DNA from: Serinus canaria
Lineage: Eukaryota; Chordata; Aves; Passeriformes; Fringillidae
DNA: 64,000 nt
NCBI RefSeq assembly: GCF_022539315.1
Contig: NC_066314.1
Location: 49,847,180-49,911,179 of the forward strand
Direction of reading: 5' to 3'
Shown here: positions 22,301 through 34,211 of the stretch, in pieces
Numbering within the stretch: the first letter of the stretch is position 1
Layout: each line of letters starts with the position of its first letter
Program-made: the position numbers and the translations under genes
Notes under the pieces: model-generated
Databases searched by the model: none
Told to the model about the DNA's origin: nothing
The model's input: only the letters and a program-made list of their open reading frames with translations

Positions 22301-24884
22301 CCTGCCTTTACATGGATGGGCAGTAGCCACAAACACAGTGGGAGAGGAGGGGGCTGGGGAGTAGGGATGTGAAGGAGCAATGCTTGAGGCTGCACAGAGA
22401 GATGCTGTGGGGACAGAGAGGTACAGCCTGTGGCCTCTGCTGACATGGCTGAGTGCTGTCATTCGCAGGGGCTGGATGCTGGAGGAGAATCTGTAATGAC
22501 CGGGGGGCTGCGTGCCAGGGCCGAGGCAGCGCTTCACTCAAGCCTCTGTTTGTTTGGGAAGAGAAAGGGAGTTTGTGGCTTGTCACTTGGGAAACAGAGT
22601 AGAGATTCAGTGGAGAAGGACAGGCTTCTTGGCTGGGCCTCCCCGAGCAGCCGTGCCACGTGTCTGTGTGTGTCAGGGGACTAAGGGGACCCTGGTACAG
22701 GCCATGACTGGCAGCTGGCCATCCCCAACCCCCATCATTCCACCTCCCCCTTGCACCCTCTGCACAGCCACTGCCAGGCGGCTGAGGACAGCCCTGAGAC
22801 ACACACACATGACAGACCAGTGCATGTGAAGAGAGTGAGACAATTTAAAAGCCTTGCTAGAAGAGCAGCTGGATGGGATTTGTGCTTCCTTCCTGCCTGG
22901 TTCATGCCCTATGCAGTAGAACACCATCTGTGTGAGTGTCCACGTTGCTTCACTCCAGCCCAAAGAGGCACCTTCAGCAGGGCTGTGTCTGGTGTGTGGG
23001 GAGGCTAAGCTGGAAGAAGACCTCTTTCTTCCCCAAGTTCCTTCTCTGTCTCATCCCAGTGTGAGCCCTCTCTTGCTTCATGGAGGTGGAGACCTGCAGG
23101 CAGTGGAGGAAGGTGTTGCAGAGGGAAAGGGGAATCTGAGACACACAGGGCATGAGGAGGATGCAGACACTTACATGAGAAAGAGGGAGGACCTGAGAGA
23201 AAAAGGATAGAAGCAGCAAAGGGAAAAAGCAATGGAAAGGGAGGCAGAAAGAGAGCAGCATGTCCCTGCAGTCACAATGTGGTATGGAAGTATCTTATAT
23301 TGATATTACAGACTAGACTTTGACCTGACCACATTTGTACTGGGCAGGGATGTGGTCTCAAAAGCTCTGTGGCAGGAGGACCAGCTCTGCACAGTAAACT
23401 GCTCATCTTCTATCCACCTCCTTCATTAAGTGAATAGCCAGCCTGTGATTATCCTGCTTTGAGATGCCTTCTCCTTGCAGATGTTTTTCTGCTCCTGATA
23501 TGGAGGAGGGGACATGGCTGAGAAACCCCTCCTCGTGTCCTCTGTCCTCCAGGCCCTCACCCCATGGGGCCAGAGGAAGTGAATGTCCTGCCCAGCACTG
23601 CTGAGAACTGCCTTGCTCTGTACTGGAGGGATGTTGGTGAGGCCTTAGTGGGAGGCACAGACTTGCCTTTAGATGGCTCTCCAGAAAAACTTATGGCCGC
23701 ATTGCCCCACACAGGCAGTGTCTGCAGGGAATGAATTCAACAAGCTACACCATTTTTTCTACAGTTTTTTCTACAATTGCCCCATCAACATGTCCCACAA
23801 GAACTGAACAACAGCAAATAGATAAGAGGGATTTATGGAAATTTCTCTTCCTCTTTTATGAAATATACTTGAGTAGGTGTCTGTCAGGTAAGGTAGGAAT
23901 GCCAGGTCTGTCACAGGGTAGGTAGATTTCATACAGATGTTCTAAGTGTCACTTTTGATGGGGCTGTGATAGTTTCCAGAAACTTGAATGCCAGTGTTGG
24001 CTTGCAGGCAGGTTGACAGGTGAACTGACATAAACCTGGGGGTCCTTCTTCTCCATCTCAAGCTTCCACCCTGACTCCCTGTTGTAGGACCAGCAGAAGA
24101 TGTGGCTTAAAGTGAGTGGCACATCAGGACCAGGGGGCTGTGCCCTATTCTTAACTGCCATGCCATTTAAAGCCAGCCAGCATGGTGAAATATATGGAGA
24201 ACCAGTCTGGCACAAAGGGAGGAACACTCATATAATGGGGCTACTTATTTGAGTTTTCCAGCATTGCCCATTACATTTCGTAGCTTGTGGCTGATGCAGT
24301 TGAAAGGCAATCACTGGAGCTAACAGCCCAGCAATGTTCTGCTCACCTTCTGATTTACTTCCTTTCATCCTCACTGGGTTTTATCTCCTCCCAGGTTCAT
24401 GCATCCCCCAGCACTGAGGTCACTTTCTTTTCATCACACCTTAGGCTGTATATAATCAAGCTAGCGCTGTTCCTGCCCTGAATCTACTGGGGTCAAGATG
24501 GAAATCACTATTCAGCAAGAGACCCAAACAAATGAGCAAAACTAGCCTGGTTGGTCAGAACAGAGTGGATGTTATCCAAGAAAACTCGCATTGATCAATT
24601 CCAGTCACCTCCTGTGCTTAAAGTGACTCAGTATCTCCATTTTTAGGATGTTGCTGGGGAGCTGAATTCTCTTATGATTTCTCTTGTATCAGCTATCCCT
24701 ACCAACAGTATTTGTGAGATTCTTTTCCTATATCTGCTTAAATGAGGATCTGCTGGAAAATACACCGATAGAATGATGGGTGCTGGGACAAAGCAACTCA
24801 TAAAAAACCCACAAACCCAGTGAAAAAAACCTCCAACAACACAAAACCTCCGCCCCCCCCTTTCCATGAACAATAAGTTATCAA
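19344..24884. other. Noncoding, probable ELFN2 intron
   Basis: No supported gene, RNA or recognised repeat. All frames are under 170 residues without domains. If the exon at 19164-19343 is real, this is the start of a roughly 32-kb intron running to 51617. Confidence 0.45.
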
Positions 24885-25590
24885 GTCCAGATGGTTAAAT
24901 CCGAGAGTTTGGAAGGAGCTTAAGTGATTGAGCTGCTAACAAAAATATGCAATCTCTTGTGGAAAAAAAAAGCTACTGATTCGGGGAATTGGAGAAGACC
25001 AAATGTTGTACCTATATTTAAAAAAAGGCTTCAGTGATGATCTGGGGAATTAAAGATCAGTAGGCTTTGCATCTGTGTCTGCTAAATTGGTGGGAATGAT
25101 AATTAAAAAGCAGTGCTTGAAGACATCTGGAAGAGTGTGGTCTGATAGGGCCTATCCAGCGTGGGTTCAGCAGGGAAAAACTGCATCATGCTAATCTCCT
25201 ACAACTTTTTGAATGTGTCAATAACACAGTGGATAAAGGAGAACCAAGTGATATAACGTATTTAGACTTCCAAAAGGCTTTTGAAAGATCCTGCACTTGA
25301 GCTGCTAAAGAAGCTAAGCAGTCTGTGAGAGACAAAATATTGACATAGATCAAAAACTGAGTAGGAGACTGAAAGAATGAGGGGATTAAACAGTCAAGTT
25401 TCACCATGGCAAAAGGTTAATGTGGCCTCCAGGTTCTCTTCTAAATCCCTTGTGATTTACCTTATTGTTTAATGAATTGGAAAGGTGGGAGGAGAGATAT
25501 GCCATATGGAAATCAGCAGATGAGACAAAATTATTATGTTGGCTGTGGACAGAAAGGGCTGTGGGAAATGCCTGGGAAAGAGAACTAAGT
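24885..25590 (+). mobile_element. Ancient CR1-family LINE, reverse-transcriptase region
   Basis: The + strand retains the typical amniote CR1 ORF2 order, but heavily decayed. It has a 'GGGGAATTAAAGATCAGTAG' equivalent of the NYRPVS block, 'GCAGGGAAAAACTGCATCATGCTAATC' region, and then TYLDFQKAFE (about 25257-25286). The last matches the YLDFQKAFD motif containing the first catalytic aspartate of LINE reverse transcriptases. It continues with 'TTTCACCATGGCAAAAGGTTA' and 'GCAGATGAGACAAAATTATT', the position of the second catalytic motif (FADDT), here degraded. Many stops and frameshifts are present. Edges are approximate. It is older and more diverged than the CR1 at 10.4 kb. Confidence 0.75.
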
Positions 25591-25631
25591 TAAATGAACA
25601 CACTGTGCTCTGGTGAATGAAACTGAATGTT

Positions 25632-25740
25632 GGTATGTTCAAAGTAATGTGTGTTCAGGGCAGTAATGGTATGTTCAAAGTAATGTGTTGGTATGTTCAA
25701 AGTAATGTGTTTCGGTATCAAAACTCTTTAGATACCGAAA
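25632..25740. repeat. Triplicated 20-mer plus 10-bp hairpin
   Basis: GGTATGTTCAAAGTAATGTG occurs perfectly at 25632-25651, 25668-25687 and 25690-25709. The spacers are 16 and 2 bp. Immediately after it, TTTCGGTATC (25710-25719) and GATACCGAAA (25731-25740) form a perfect inverted repeat with an 11-nt loop. The cluster sits at the right end of the ancient CR1 fragment. Confidence 0.85.
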
Positions 25741-27100
25741 AGGTCCTGAATCAAGAGTTTCAGCCAAATGAAAATGAGGGTGAATGTCTTTGCAGAGCTC
25801 GGCCTCATGCTGTGATGCCCTTGAGCAGGCAAATCAGCTGTTTGGATGCAGAGGCTGTGGGTAGAGAGGGCTCTGGAAGAGCTCTTGGTACACCTGCAGT
25901 GCTGCTTCATTTAGAATAGCAAGCAAAACACGGGTCAGCCTTTTTCTGAAGGGATGCTGGAGAACTGAAGGGCCTCTGAGGGGAGACAGAAAACCTCTGA
26001 ATACCCCCAAGTGAAGACAGGGAGAAGACAAGGGTTGTTCGTGTCAGACAGCAGACTGGAAGTGTATGGTGGGAGGAAATGAAATTATGAGACATATGAG
26101 GATATCTGTCCTTCCTTTCCTCATCACCTAGGAGTGAAGGAAGGCACAGTGAAATTAAAATGTATGGGATTTAGGTTTGCTGGGTTGAACTGTGGAGGTC
26201 TAAAGACATGAGGATTTGTCAGGTCCAAGAATTTAGAAAGGTTCATAGTGGACTTCTGTGTTTTGTGGAGAATGAGAGTACCCCAGTGAGCTTTAACTAA
26301 GGATGAGCCCAGTTTTGGAGCCTGAACCTGCAGGTTCAGTCTTCAGAGCCTATATTAGCCTGCAACTCACAGCAGCAAATAAGAAAATTGAGACAGGAGT
26401 ACATTATCCCTCATTTGTCTGCTTTGATGTTTTTCCATCTTTTCTCCTACAAATTCCAGTGATATATTTTCCTGAGGGCCAGTGTGGACACTTCTCTGAC
26501 CTGGAATGATTGTTCCCTGTGTACATCTCACCTGCTGGGACATCAGCAGTGAAATTCTGTTCATGTCTAATCATGTTGAAGTCCATAGCATGAAGGAGAA
26601 TTTTCATCCTCTGAGTTGGAACTCGGTTCTGGGGAAAACCAAACCCCATCCCTGCCACAGAAAAGGTGCAAACCCACCTAAACTCTTGATATTGCCTCAG
26701 ATCAGAAACCTAACCTGCAACGTTCCCAGACATTACTGGGAAATTGCACATGCTTCCATCTTCCACCTGAACTATGGATACAGGAATCGGTGCCAGGATA
26801 ACAGGGTATCCAGCAAACTTTCCAATTTTCAGGCCAAGCTGGAGCCCAGAATTAAAAATCTGCTGGGACTGAAATGAGAAGAGAAATCCCTGACCCTATG
26901 GAAACCCTGAAACCTTATTTGACTACTTCTCTCTTCAGTGTAAGGACCTGAGTCTACAAACATATCTTCCCTCTCCAGCATTCCCTACCCAGGAGTATGG
27001 TCCCAATTCTTGTTATTTTATTTTTTTTTCCCTGAGTCCATGATATAGGATGCTGAAATCTTCAACAGCTTGGCTAACTTAGCCTGTTTGATTTCTAGCT
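25741..27100. other. Noncoding, no feature recognised
   Basis: No gene or repeat family recognised. The 123-residue + frame at 26506-26877 is without a domain. Confidence 0.5.
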
Positions 27101-27142
27101 ATTTGTGTGTAGCTACAAATGTGTGTACAGCTACACACAAAT
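27101..27142. repeat. Perfect 14-bp inverted repeat
   Basis: ATTTGTGTGTAGCT (27101-27114) and AGCTACACACAAAT (27129-27142) are exact reverse complements around a 14-nt loop. The loop itself contains an ACAAATGTGTG variant of the arm. Confidence 0.85.
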
Positions 27143-27556
27143 CCCAGACTCCTTCCTGGACAGCCCATGAGGTGTGAGCAGAGGGACCACTTGCACAGGA
27201 AAATAGACAAAAAACCACTGGGGATCATCTTTGCATGCTGCTCTTTGCTGGCTCTCTGTGAGCTCTCTTGTATTCTTAGAGCTGTGATTTGTTTTGGTGG
27301 GGAGCTTGGAGCTGCACCCACCACAGCTGATGTGAATAGAGTGGGAGCAGCCAGGCTTGTGTCCCAGTGCCAAGAGACCTGGGGTCAGTATCACACCTTT
27401 CCATGAGGGTAAAAGTTCCTGTGAGGCCAGAGGGAGCTTTGGCAGTGTGTCAAAGCTGACATCACCACAGCCCCTGCAAACCTCTGGGCTGGAAGCAACA
27501 CCTTCAACACCTCTCCTGGAATCCAGGAGCTGGGGACTGTGGGGGCTGAGAGACAC

Positions 27557-27564
27557 TGACGTCA
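27557..27564. promoter_or_regulatory. Consensus CRE (TGACGTCA)
   Basis: A full palindromic cAMP-response element, the preferred CREB/ATF site, lies within CpG-poor intronic DNA where a CpG-containing octamer is otherwise uncommon. Occupancy and target gene are unknown; ELFN2 is the nearest gene. Confidence 0.4.
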
Positions 27565-27618
27565 CCCATGCTGTGTGCCAGCAACCCCAAGTCTTTGGAG
27601 ATGGCTTGATCATCACTA

Positions 27619-27786
27619 CTCTATTATAGCACCGAAAAAGACCTCTGGGATCAAAAGATGATTGCATCTCTCTGCTCTATTACAGCAGCCAATGAACCTC
27701 CAGGGCCAAAGGATAAATGCACCATCGCTGGAGTATTACAGCATTTAGAAACCTCACTCACTGACTCACAGCTGTCTGACCCCTCC
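27619..27786. repeat. Degenerate tandem repeat, 56-bp period
   Basis: Units begin at 27619 (CTCTATTATAGCACC), 27675 (CTCTATTACAGCAGCC) and 27731 (GAGTATTACAGCATTT). They are spaced exactly 56 bp. The first two agree along most of their length (about 70 percent by eye); the third agrees mainly in its first half. A flanking TATTACAGC-type motif is common in old amniote interspersed repeats, so it may be a fragment of one. Confidence 0.6.
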
Positions 27787-30700
27787 ACCACAACCACTTT
27801 CAATTTGTCTCGGCACCCAGCCACCTTCTCTGCTGAGGTGTAGCTGGATAATCCTTGTGCTTTTACAGTGCCTGCCTGTGGGCAGCACTGAGATGAGACC
27901 ACACTACCTTCTCACTTATTTTGGTACAGGGGGAGCACTGGTCTTGTGATACATTTGCCAGACCTTCACTCTATGAATGCAGCAAAGCAGCACTGAAATA
28001 AACCACTTCCCTTTAACACAGCATCAGTGAACCTCACTGCTTTGCTGTTAGGTGATCTGCTCTTGCCTCGTACAGGGAGGGGGCTCCTCTCAGACTGTCA
28101 GACATGTTTCAGAAGACAGCTCAGCCCCTGGCAAGAGCCCTGTTTTACCAGCAACTCGAGCTTACTAATGGCAAGGGGGATACTTTGAATGTCTGGTCAG
28201 TGATCCTGGCGTTTTGAAAGCATGAATTAATTTCTCAGACACCCTAGAGAGGTGGAGTTCTGTCATGTTATGAACCTGACTCGTAGATTCTGGGGAAAAT
28301 CCTAAAAGCTTTTGGTAATAGAGGTTTTAGTGAGTTTAATGCCGATGGAATTAAAAGTCTCTAGGCACTCGTTGTGAATGGATTTACATTGGGGAGATTA
28401 GAAAAGGGAAAACATTGTTGGTGTCCAGGAAACTCAGGAGAGCAGCTGTCAGCTGCTTCAATGGAAAGTTCCCCAGTGGGCAGGTGCCCTGGCAGCCAGA
28501 CAATGCACACGCACCCCGCCGTGAGGCAGGCTCGCATGCTCACGGGCTGGGGACACGTCCCAGGGCCACCGTGGGCACGCCACATGTGAACATTCACAAC
28601 AGGGTGTTTGCATTCACCAGTTTTATGGACACACTGAACATGATTTAATGCAGGAATGGTCTCTTCATTTTGGCTGGCATCTCTTACACAAAGACCCACA
28701 TGCCTCACTCAGTGCTGCTGGCCTTTCCCAGCATGTTCATTACTGTGCACTCCTGCTGAGGAGCATGGAGAAGAAATACCTGCCCTCCTCCCTGCCCACA
28801 GAGAGAGCACTCTGTGCAAAGCAGTCTCTCGTTCATGGATAGGCCTTTTACAGCCCTCCTTTCTTCCCAGCAGAAAAGCACCCGGTGTGTAGCTGTGAAA
28901 TGTAACAATGAAGCACAGTTAAAGTGAACGCTGGGCAGGATCCTTGTGGAATCATTTTGTGAGATTTAATAATTTTGTAGTAAATTTCGGCCAGCTCACA
29001 AAATCCACCATTTTCAACTTGTCTGGGAGGCCTGGGGAGGCATCTCTATATTGGCCAACTTCTGCTCCTTTTCCCCAGGTCTCAGTGTTTGCCACTGCTG
29101 GGGAAAGCATCCTGGAGGCAGACGATTCTTCCCTGTGCCCTTAGACAAGTAAGGCATGATCCTGGCAGGTTTGGCCTTTTTTGGACTTCCCTGTAGAGGC
29201 TGGGTTGCTAAGGCTGTGCTCTTTGCTCAGGGATCAGAGAGGCAACAGAAGAAAAGACACCAAGAGACCTATGGGGAGAATGAGAAAGGTTAAAGCTTTA
29301 AGTACATGAGCTGGTTATGCTCCTCTCGGGAAGGCTCCAAGAGATGCTGTTCTCCTTGTTATTTCTCTCCAAAGTCCTTATCACTTGTTGGTGCACCTTT
29401 CTGAGAGCAAAGATCAGGGTTCATCCACCTTGGCTTTCTCTTTAAGTGGTAGATCATCAAGCTGAGGACTCAATTAAAATCCTGTTTTGAAGATCTCTAT
29501 TTCCTCTGCCACACAGGCAAACTCACTGGGTGATCAGGCTTTGCTAAAGCAGGGGGGTCCCTGCCCCAGGGAAGATGGGCAGACAGACAGGAGAGCTGGT
29601 GTCTTGCCAGAGCATGCAGGTAATAACCTGACTTTATCAACTGAGTGCCCACAATCAAGCCAAGAGCAGAGTTACACCTTCTTTGTAGGGTGAAGATAAT
29701 GCCCTGTCCACAACACAGAGCGGAGTGCTGGGATTCATGCCATGCCTCTTCTTCCTGCCCAGCATGGATTGCTGCCTGTTGACTCTGGGGGTCTGGGTGA
29801 AAAGGGAAAGGCTGCTGGAGTGCTTGAAATGCCCTCAAAACAAGGGCATTTGTCAGATGTTGAGTACCAGGGGCAGGGCAGACACGATGTCTCTGGTGGC
29901 CCTCCCAGTGAGTGCGTAGGTGCCACCAGGGTGTCCACACACAGGGAGGAGATAGGAGACGGGAAACAGCTAGGAAAGAGGGTGAGCAGTCTCAGTTCCT
30001 CCCCACGTGGCCCTTCTTGTGCTGGTAAGAGGAGGTGGGAGTGCAGGGAGTCAGGGAAGGAAGAAATGGAGCACGGATGCTCTGTTGGCAGCCTGGCACC
30101 CTTCAAAGTTGTGTGGAGCCAGCACTGTGGTAGTCAGCCCTTGGTCCTGGGTTTGCCTTCATCAGATGAGACATGCAGCTTGGAGAGAAAGGGGATTTTA
30201 CTTAAAGAATAGAAGCAAAAATAGTATTAATATGGGTACTGGAGCTATGGCAATGCACAGTGAGTGCTCAGCAGGGATGTTTCTGCAGGAATTGGAGCTG
30301 TCCCTGGAGCTGTGGGTCTAATCTGTGGTGGGGAGGGGAGAAATCTGTTGCTGTGACCACTGATCCCGGGAAGGTGCCTGACCTTGCACTCCTGATGATA
30401 CACTTCTCCTGCAAATGTGTTGATATGCTGGGCGTGCAGGCACCTGCCTTTAGATGGGTGCAGAGCCAGGCTGGGCTCACTTCTGCTAAGGCTGCATTGG
30501 CACTGACAGCACCTGTGGATATCAGCAAGGAGATCCACTCTGGAATCTGCTTTGCAACTGACACTGCAAAAATGTTTTTGTTCTTTCTGCATCCTGTGCG
30601 AAAGAGCTTCTATCCCACCACTGCCTTTCTTAAGGCATCTCTGTTTCTGTCAATTTATCCACAAGTAGAAAGAGAACATGAGTGCAGGTGGTCCCCCTTG

Positions 30701-31790
30701 TGCCAGACAGCCCTGCTGGCTGTTGTAATCAGCTCATTCAGGCAGGATGTGTTCACCCCCTCTAAACAGTAGTCATTGTCTATTCCCAAGCAGAATGGTG
30801 CTTCTGGAATACATCTAGCACAACTAACTCATCATGACAACCAGCAGCAACTTCAGGCTGCTTTCAGAGAGCTGTTTGTGGGATCACCTCAGCCCTTTAG
30901 CACAAGCCCTGCCACTACAGAAGAGAGAGGCTTCTGTTTCCTTTGAGTCCTGTGTCCCTGGCAAATGCTAGCCCATGACCAACGTGTTCAATGCTGACAG
31001 GTCAGCATGAGAAAGGGAGAAAGGGGATCTTTATCTCAGTGGGACCACTGAGAACAAATGGACTTTGCAGCAGTGAGGATGTGATGAAGTTGTCAGCTGC
31101 AAAAGACTATGTGGTCTTAAGGCCCTAGATGGGGGCAGGCTCATGAAGACACTCACAGCTTCCCTGGAGATGGGAAAAGCTACTTGAGGGCAGTCCCTAG
31201 GATTTTCAGGATCTGTCAGTTGCTTTCTGGTGATAAGAAAACCTGGTATGTTCCTGTTGGGACCAACTAGCAGAGATTCTACAACCTTCATTTGCAAGAT
31301 AAACAGGGTTTATGCTGGCTCTTTTTTCAGGGACTGTCCTGTGAGTGAAACTGTAGCCTTGTCACAGAGCACTGGGCTGAAGAGAGTGTAGTGGAAGCTG
31401 AGTGCACCTGTGATTTATGGGAAGACTACAACCTTGCCTGCACAGCCACGTGGATGTCAGCATGGTTTATATTATCTGCACCACTGTGGCATGTTACATT
31501 CTCACAACACGCAGAGGGTGAGAAGGGGCAGACTTTTCAGACAGAGCTGCCTCTGGGCATTGCTATTTTTTACTTCATCCTTGGAGTTGGTGAGCCTGGT
31601 AGTGTTGCAGGGTGACATGTATGAAGAAACCTGACACCACGCTGGAGGACCTATGAGGCTGTATCATGATATAGCCAACAAAGAGATCTGCTTGCTGTTG
31701 CTTTGATGTGATCATATGACAGTTTGATGCTTTATTCAAAGCACTGGTTACAACTTCCTTGCCCTTCTTTCCCAAGCACTTTGAGGTCAA
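27787..31790. other. Noncoding, no feature recognised
   Basis: Ordinary intronic or intergenic DNA. The longest frames (147-170 residues, near 29.5-30.8 kb on both strands) overlap each other in several frames and have no domain. Confidence 0.5.
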
Positions 31791-31810
31791 CTAATTTATT
31801 AATAAATTAG
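31791..31810. repeat. Perfect 20-bp AT-rich palindrome
   Basis: CTAATTTATT followed directly by its reverse complement AATAAATTAG with no spacer. It contains two TAATT homeodomain-like cores in inverted orientation. Confidence 0.8.
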
Positions 31811-32478
31811 AGGGATTAAAATAAACAGTGCTTTGAAAATCATTAGGCATCCCAAATGCCTTGAAACAAACAGCAATTGAAGTAAAAATACAAAATGCAA
31901 ATAGGCTAAGAACTGGGCCATAAAATATTGTATCCTAGCCCCAGGGCAGCTCTGGAAAGAAAAACTGTGGTTTTTTTCCCTTATCTCTTTAGATTGGGAC
32001 AGAGAAGATAGCACTGGGGTTCTGTGAGTGAGGAATGGTCCCTGCCCCAATTCCTGCAGAGGTACAGAGCTTGCCCCACCAGTGGCTTTACTGGCTGCAG
32101 AACAGAGATGTGGGGAGATGAGGCCACAAGCACCAGCCACGGGGCTGGAGCTAAGGCAAGATCTGAAGGCTACAGACTGGGGACCATCTGGGTGAGCAGC
32201 TGTCCCAGGCAGCTCCTTCTGCTACTCTTGGTCCTGACCCTCACCCTCCAGGCACTGCATACCCAATTCTTTCCTCCTCTCAGCTCACTGCCTTTCTTAC
32301 TCCAGCTCCTCTTTCCCTCTCTGAAGACCCAGAGACTGACACAGCCAATTCAGGCAGCATCCAGCTCATCTTCCCTCAGTGGTACCAAAGCTGAGCCCCA
32401 GCATTGGTGGCCACATAAGCTGGAATGCTGGCTGCTGCCAAAGCAATGAGAGACCACTTTACACAATGACCTTTCCTC

Positions 32479-32539
32479 ATAAATGCATCACCCCAGCCAC
32501 GATGCAGGTTCTGCATCCTGGCTGGGGTGATGCATTTAT
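32479..32539. repeat. Near-perfect 61-nt hairpin
   Basis: The outer arms are 21 bp and exactly complementary (32479-32499 and 32519-32539). One C-C mismatch (32500/32518) follows, then a further 7-bp perfect stem (32501-32507 with 32511-32517) closed by a 3-nt loop GTT. That gives 28 of 29 positions paired. It could be a young template-switch inversion, a tiny foldback element, or a hairpin precursor RNA. The very small loop and lack of bulges argue against a normal microRNA. No target-site duplication is evident. Confidence 0.85.
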
Positions 32540-34178
32540 TGTTGCCAGCTGCCTTTTTCTTGTCGATCCGTGCCAGTTCACAGACACCCTATAACACCAC
32601 TGTCTCAGTGAGGAAACACAGTCCCCAAGGAATCACAAAGGGTACAAACAGTGGATGAGGGTATGGGTGATTATCTGATTGCTGTCTTGTTCTGGGAGAT
32701 GTTTATATGGGGATTACTTGGAAAAGGAAGCTTTTGAAAAATGCATCAGAGCAACATACATGTCTTTGATGTGTTTAAAAACTGGCGTGGTCCTGCTTAA
32801 GAAGTGGAAGTAATGAGGGCAATCAGTCTCAGCTCAGTAGGATGATTTTTAGGCCAGAGAAATGTGAAGGAATCACAACTGACTGATGTTCCTGCCCAGC
32901 AAAGAACAAGGAGATCCAGTTTTCCAGGCAGTTGTTGGAGGTCCTCTGTTCGTGAATGAGATATTCACCACCTTCAAGACTGAATCCTATCCATACTTGG
33001 AGAAGACTGTGTATTTCTGAGGAGGAACAGGGATTCAGCTGTGAGAAGTCTGCCTGATTCAGGAATTGCCTGGACCATCTTGAGTTTCTCTTGCGTGACA
33101 GACTTCTCAGGCATCACTGGCCAGGGAGAAAGCAGCCAGACAATGAAAGAAAGCTGGTCTAGGAAAAGGCAGAGCCTGTCTGATAATTGAATACTTCTCC
33201 CTGCCTGGCCAGCATGCTGTGAGTGGAAGGCATCATGAGGCCAAGTACCTGCCACTGCCAAGGGACTTTTCCCCTCCACACAGCCACTGGGATTTCTAAT
33301 CCAGGCTGTATAGGACAATGCTGTCATGTTAGTAATGGTATAACTCTCTTAGCAGTCTACCAGTGTGACAGAGTCACAAAGGGAACAGTGTAGGCTGAAT
33401 ATGCACTCATGCTTGCTAAGCCTGTAATCCCAGCTTTGATTTTCTCTCCCTCTTTTCTTGTTTTTCATTTTTAGTATTTCTTTTTTTTTTTTTTAAATAA
33501 TAAGTTCAATCTTAATAAGAGTGATTCACTAGTTGCTTGTTTATCTGTCTTTGGCATGGTGTCCAATTTGGATTGCACAGGGCAGAAAGGTGAGGTGTGG
33601 GGGGAGAAGGAAGAACTGGGAAATGATGGGGGAAGCTGGAGAGTGTTCCTGTTTCCTCTCTCCATGGAAACTAAGGCTGGTTTTTCTGTGAACCTGAATG
33701 TCTTGGCTGTTTTTTCCCCTATGGTCAGAAGAGGCTGATGATCAGCTCTGTTCTCCCATTTGATTTTGATCTTTGGTGGGTTTCCCTGTAAAGGTTCAGC
33801 AGCTGTTTGCAGCTGATGGGAGGTGTTTGGTGGTCTGTGAGATGGGTGGAGGCAGGCCCATGAGTGCCCTGAACTTGTCTGACCTGGTTGTTATGCTTGG
33901 ATGAGGCAAGGGTCCGTGATGGAGCTAAGCTCTTCCAAGGCTGTGTCTTGCGACTGCATCTGAGACTGTGCCTGTACCTCCTGGAGGCTGATCTATTTTC
34001 TCTGCAGATCCGAGCAGACCCCAGATGTTCCTCAGCCCAGGCAGTTGCAAGACCTGCTGTAGGGCTGATTCTAGCACCATAATGTGTTTCTGCATCCAAC
34101 CCCCTTTTGGTTCTGCCTGCCTAGGAACCTGACCACCTCTTCTCAGAAACTGCTCAGCCTGGGCAGCAAGATTCACCA
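32540..34178. other. Noncoding, no feature recognised
   Basis: No gene recognised. A poly-T run of 16 lies near 33480-33494. Confidence 0.5.
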
Positions 34179-34211
34179 TTTTCTTACTACTGCTGGGCAG
34201 TAGTAAGAAAA
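34179..34211. repeat. Perfect 15-bp inverted repeat with 3-nt loop
   Basis: TTTTCTTACTACTGC (34179-34193) and GCAGTAGTAAGAAAA (34197-34211) are exact reverse complements around TGG. It is the second compact, tight-loop hairpin within 1.7 kb. Confidence 0.85.

Noticed and set aside
32479..32539. Calling the hairpin a microRNA gene
   Set aside because: The 3-nt loop and nearly complete pairing without bulges are atypical for Drosha/Dicer substrates, and no small-RNA data are available.
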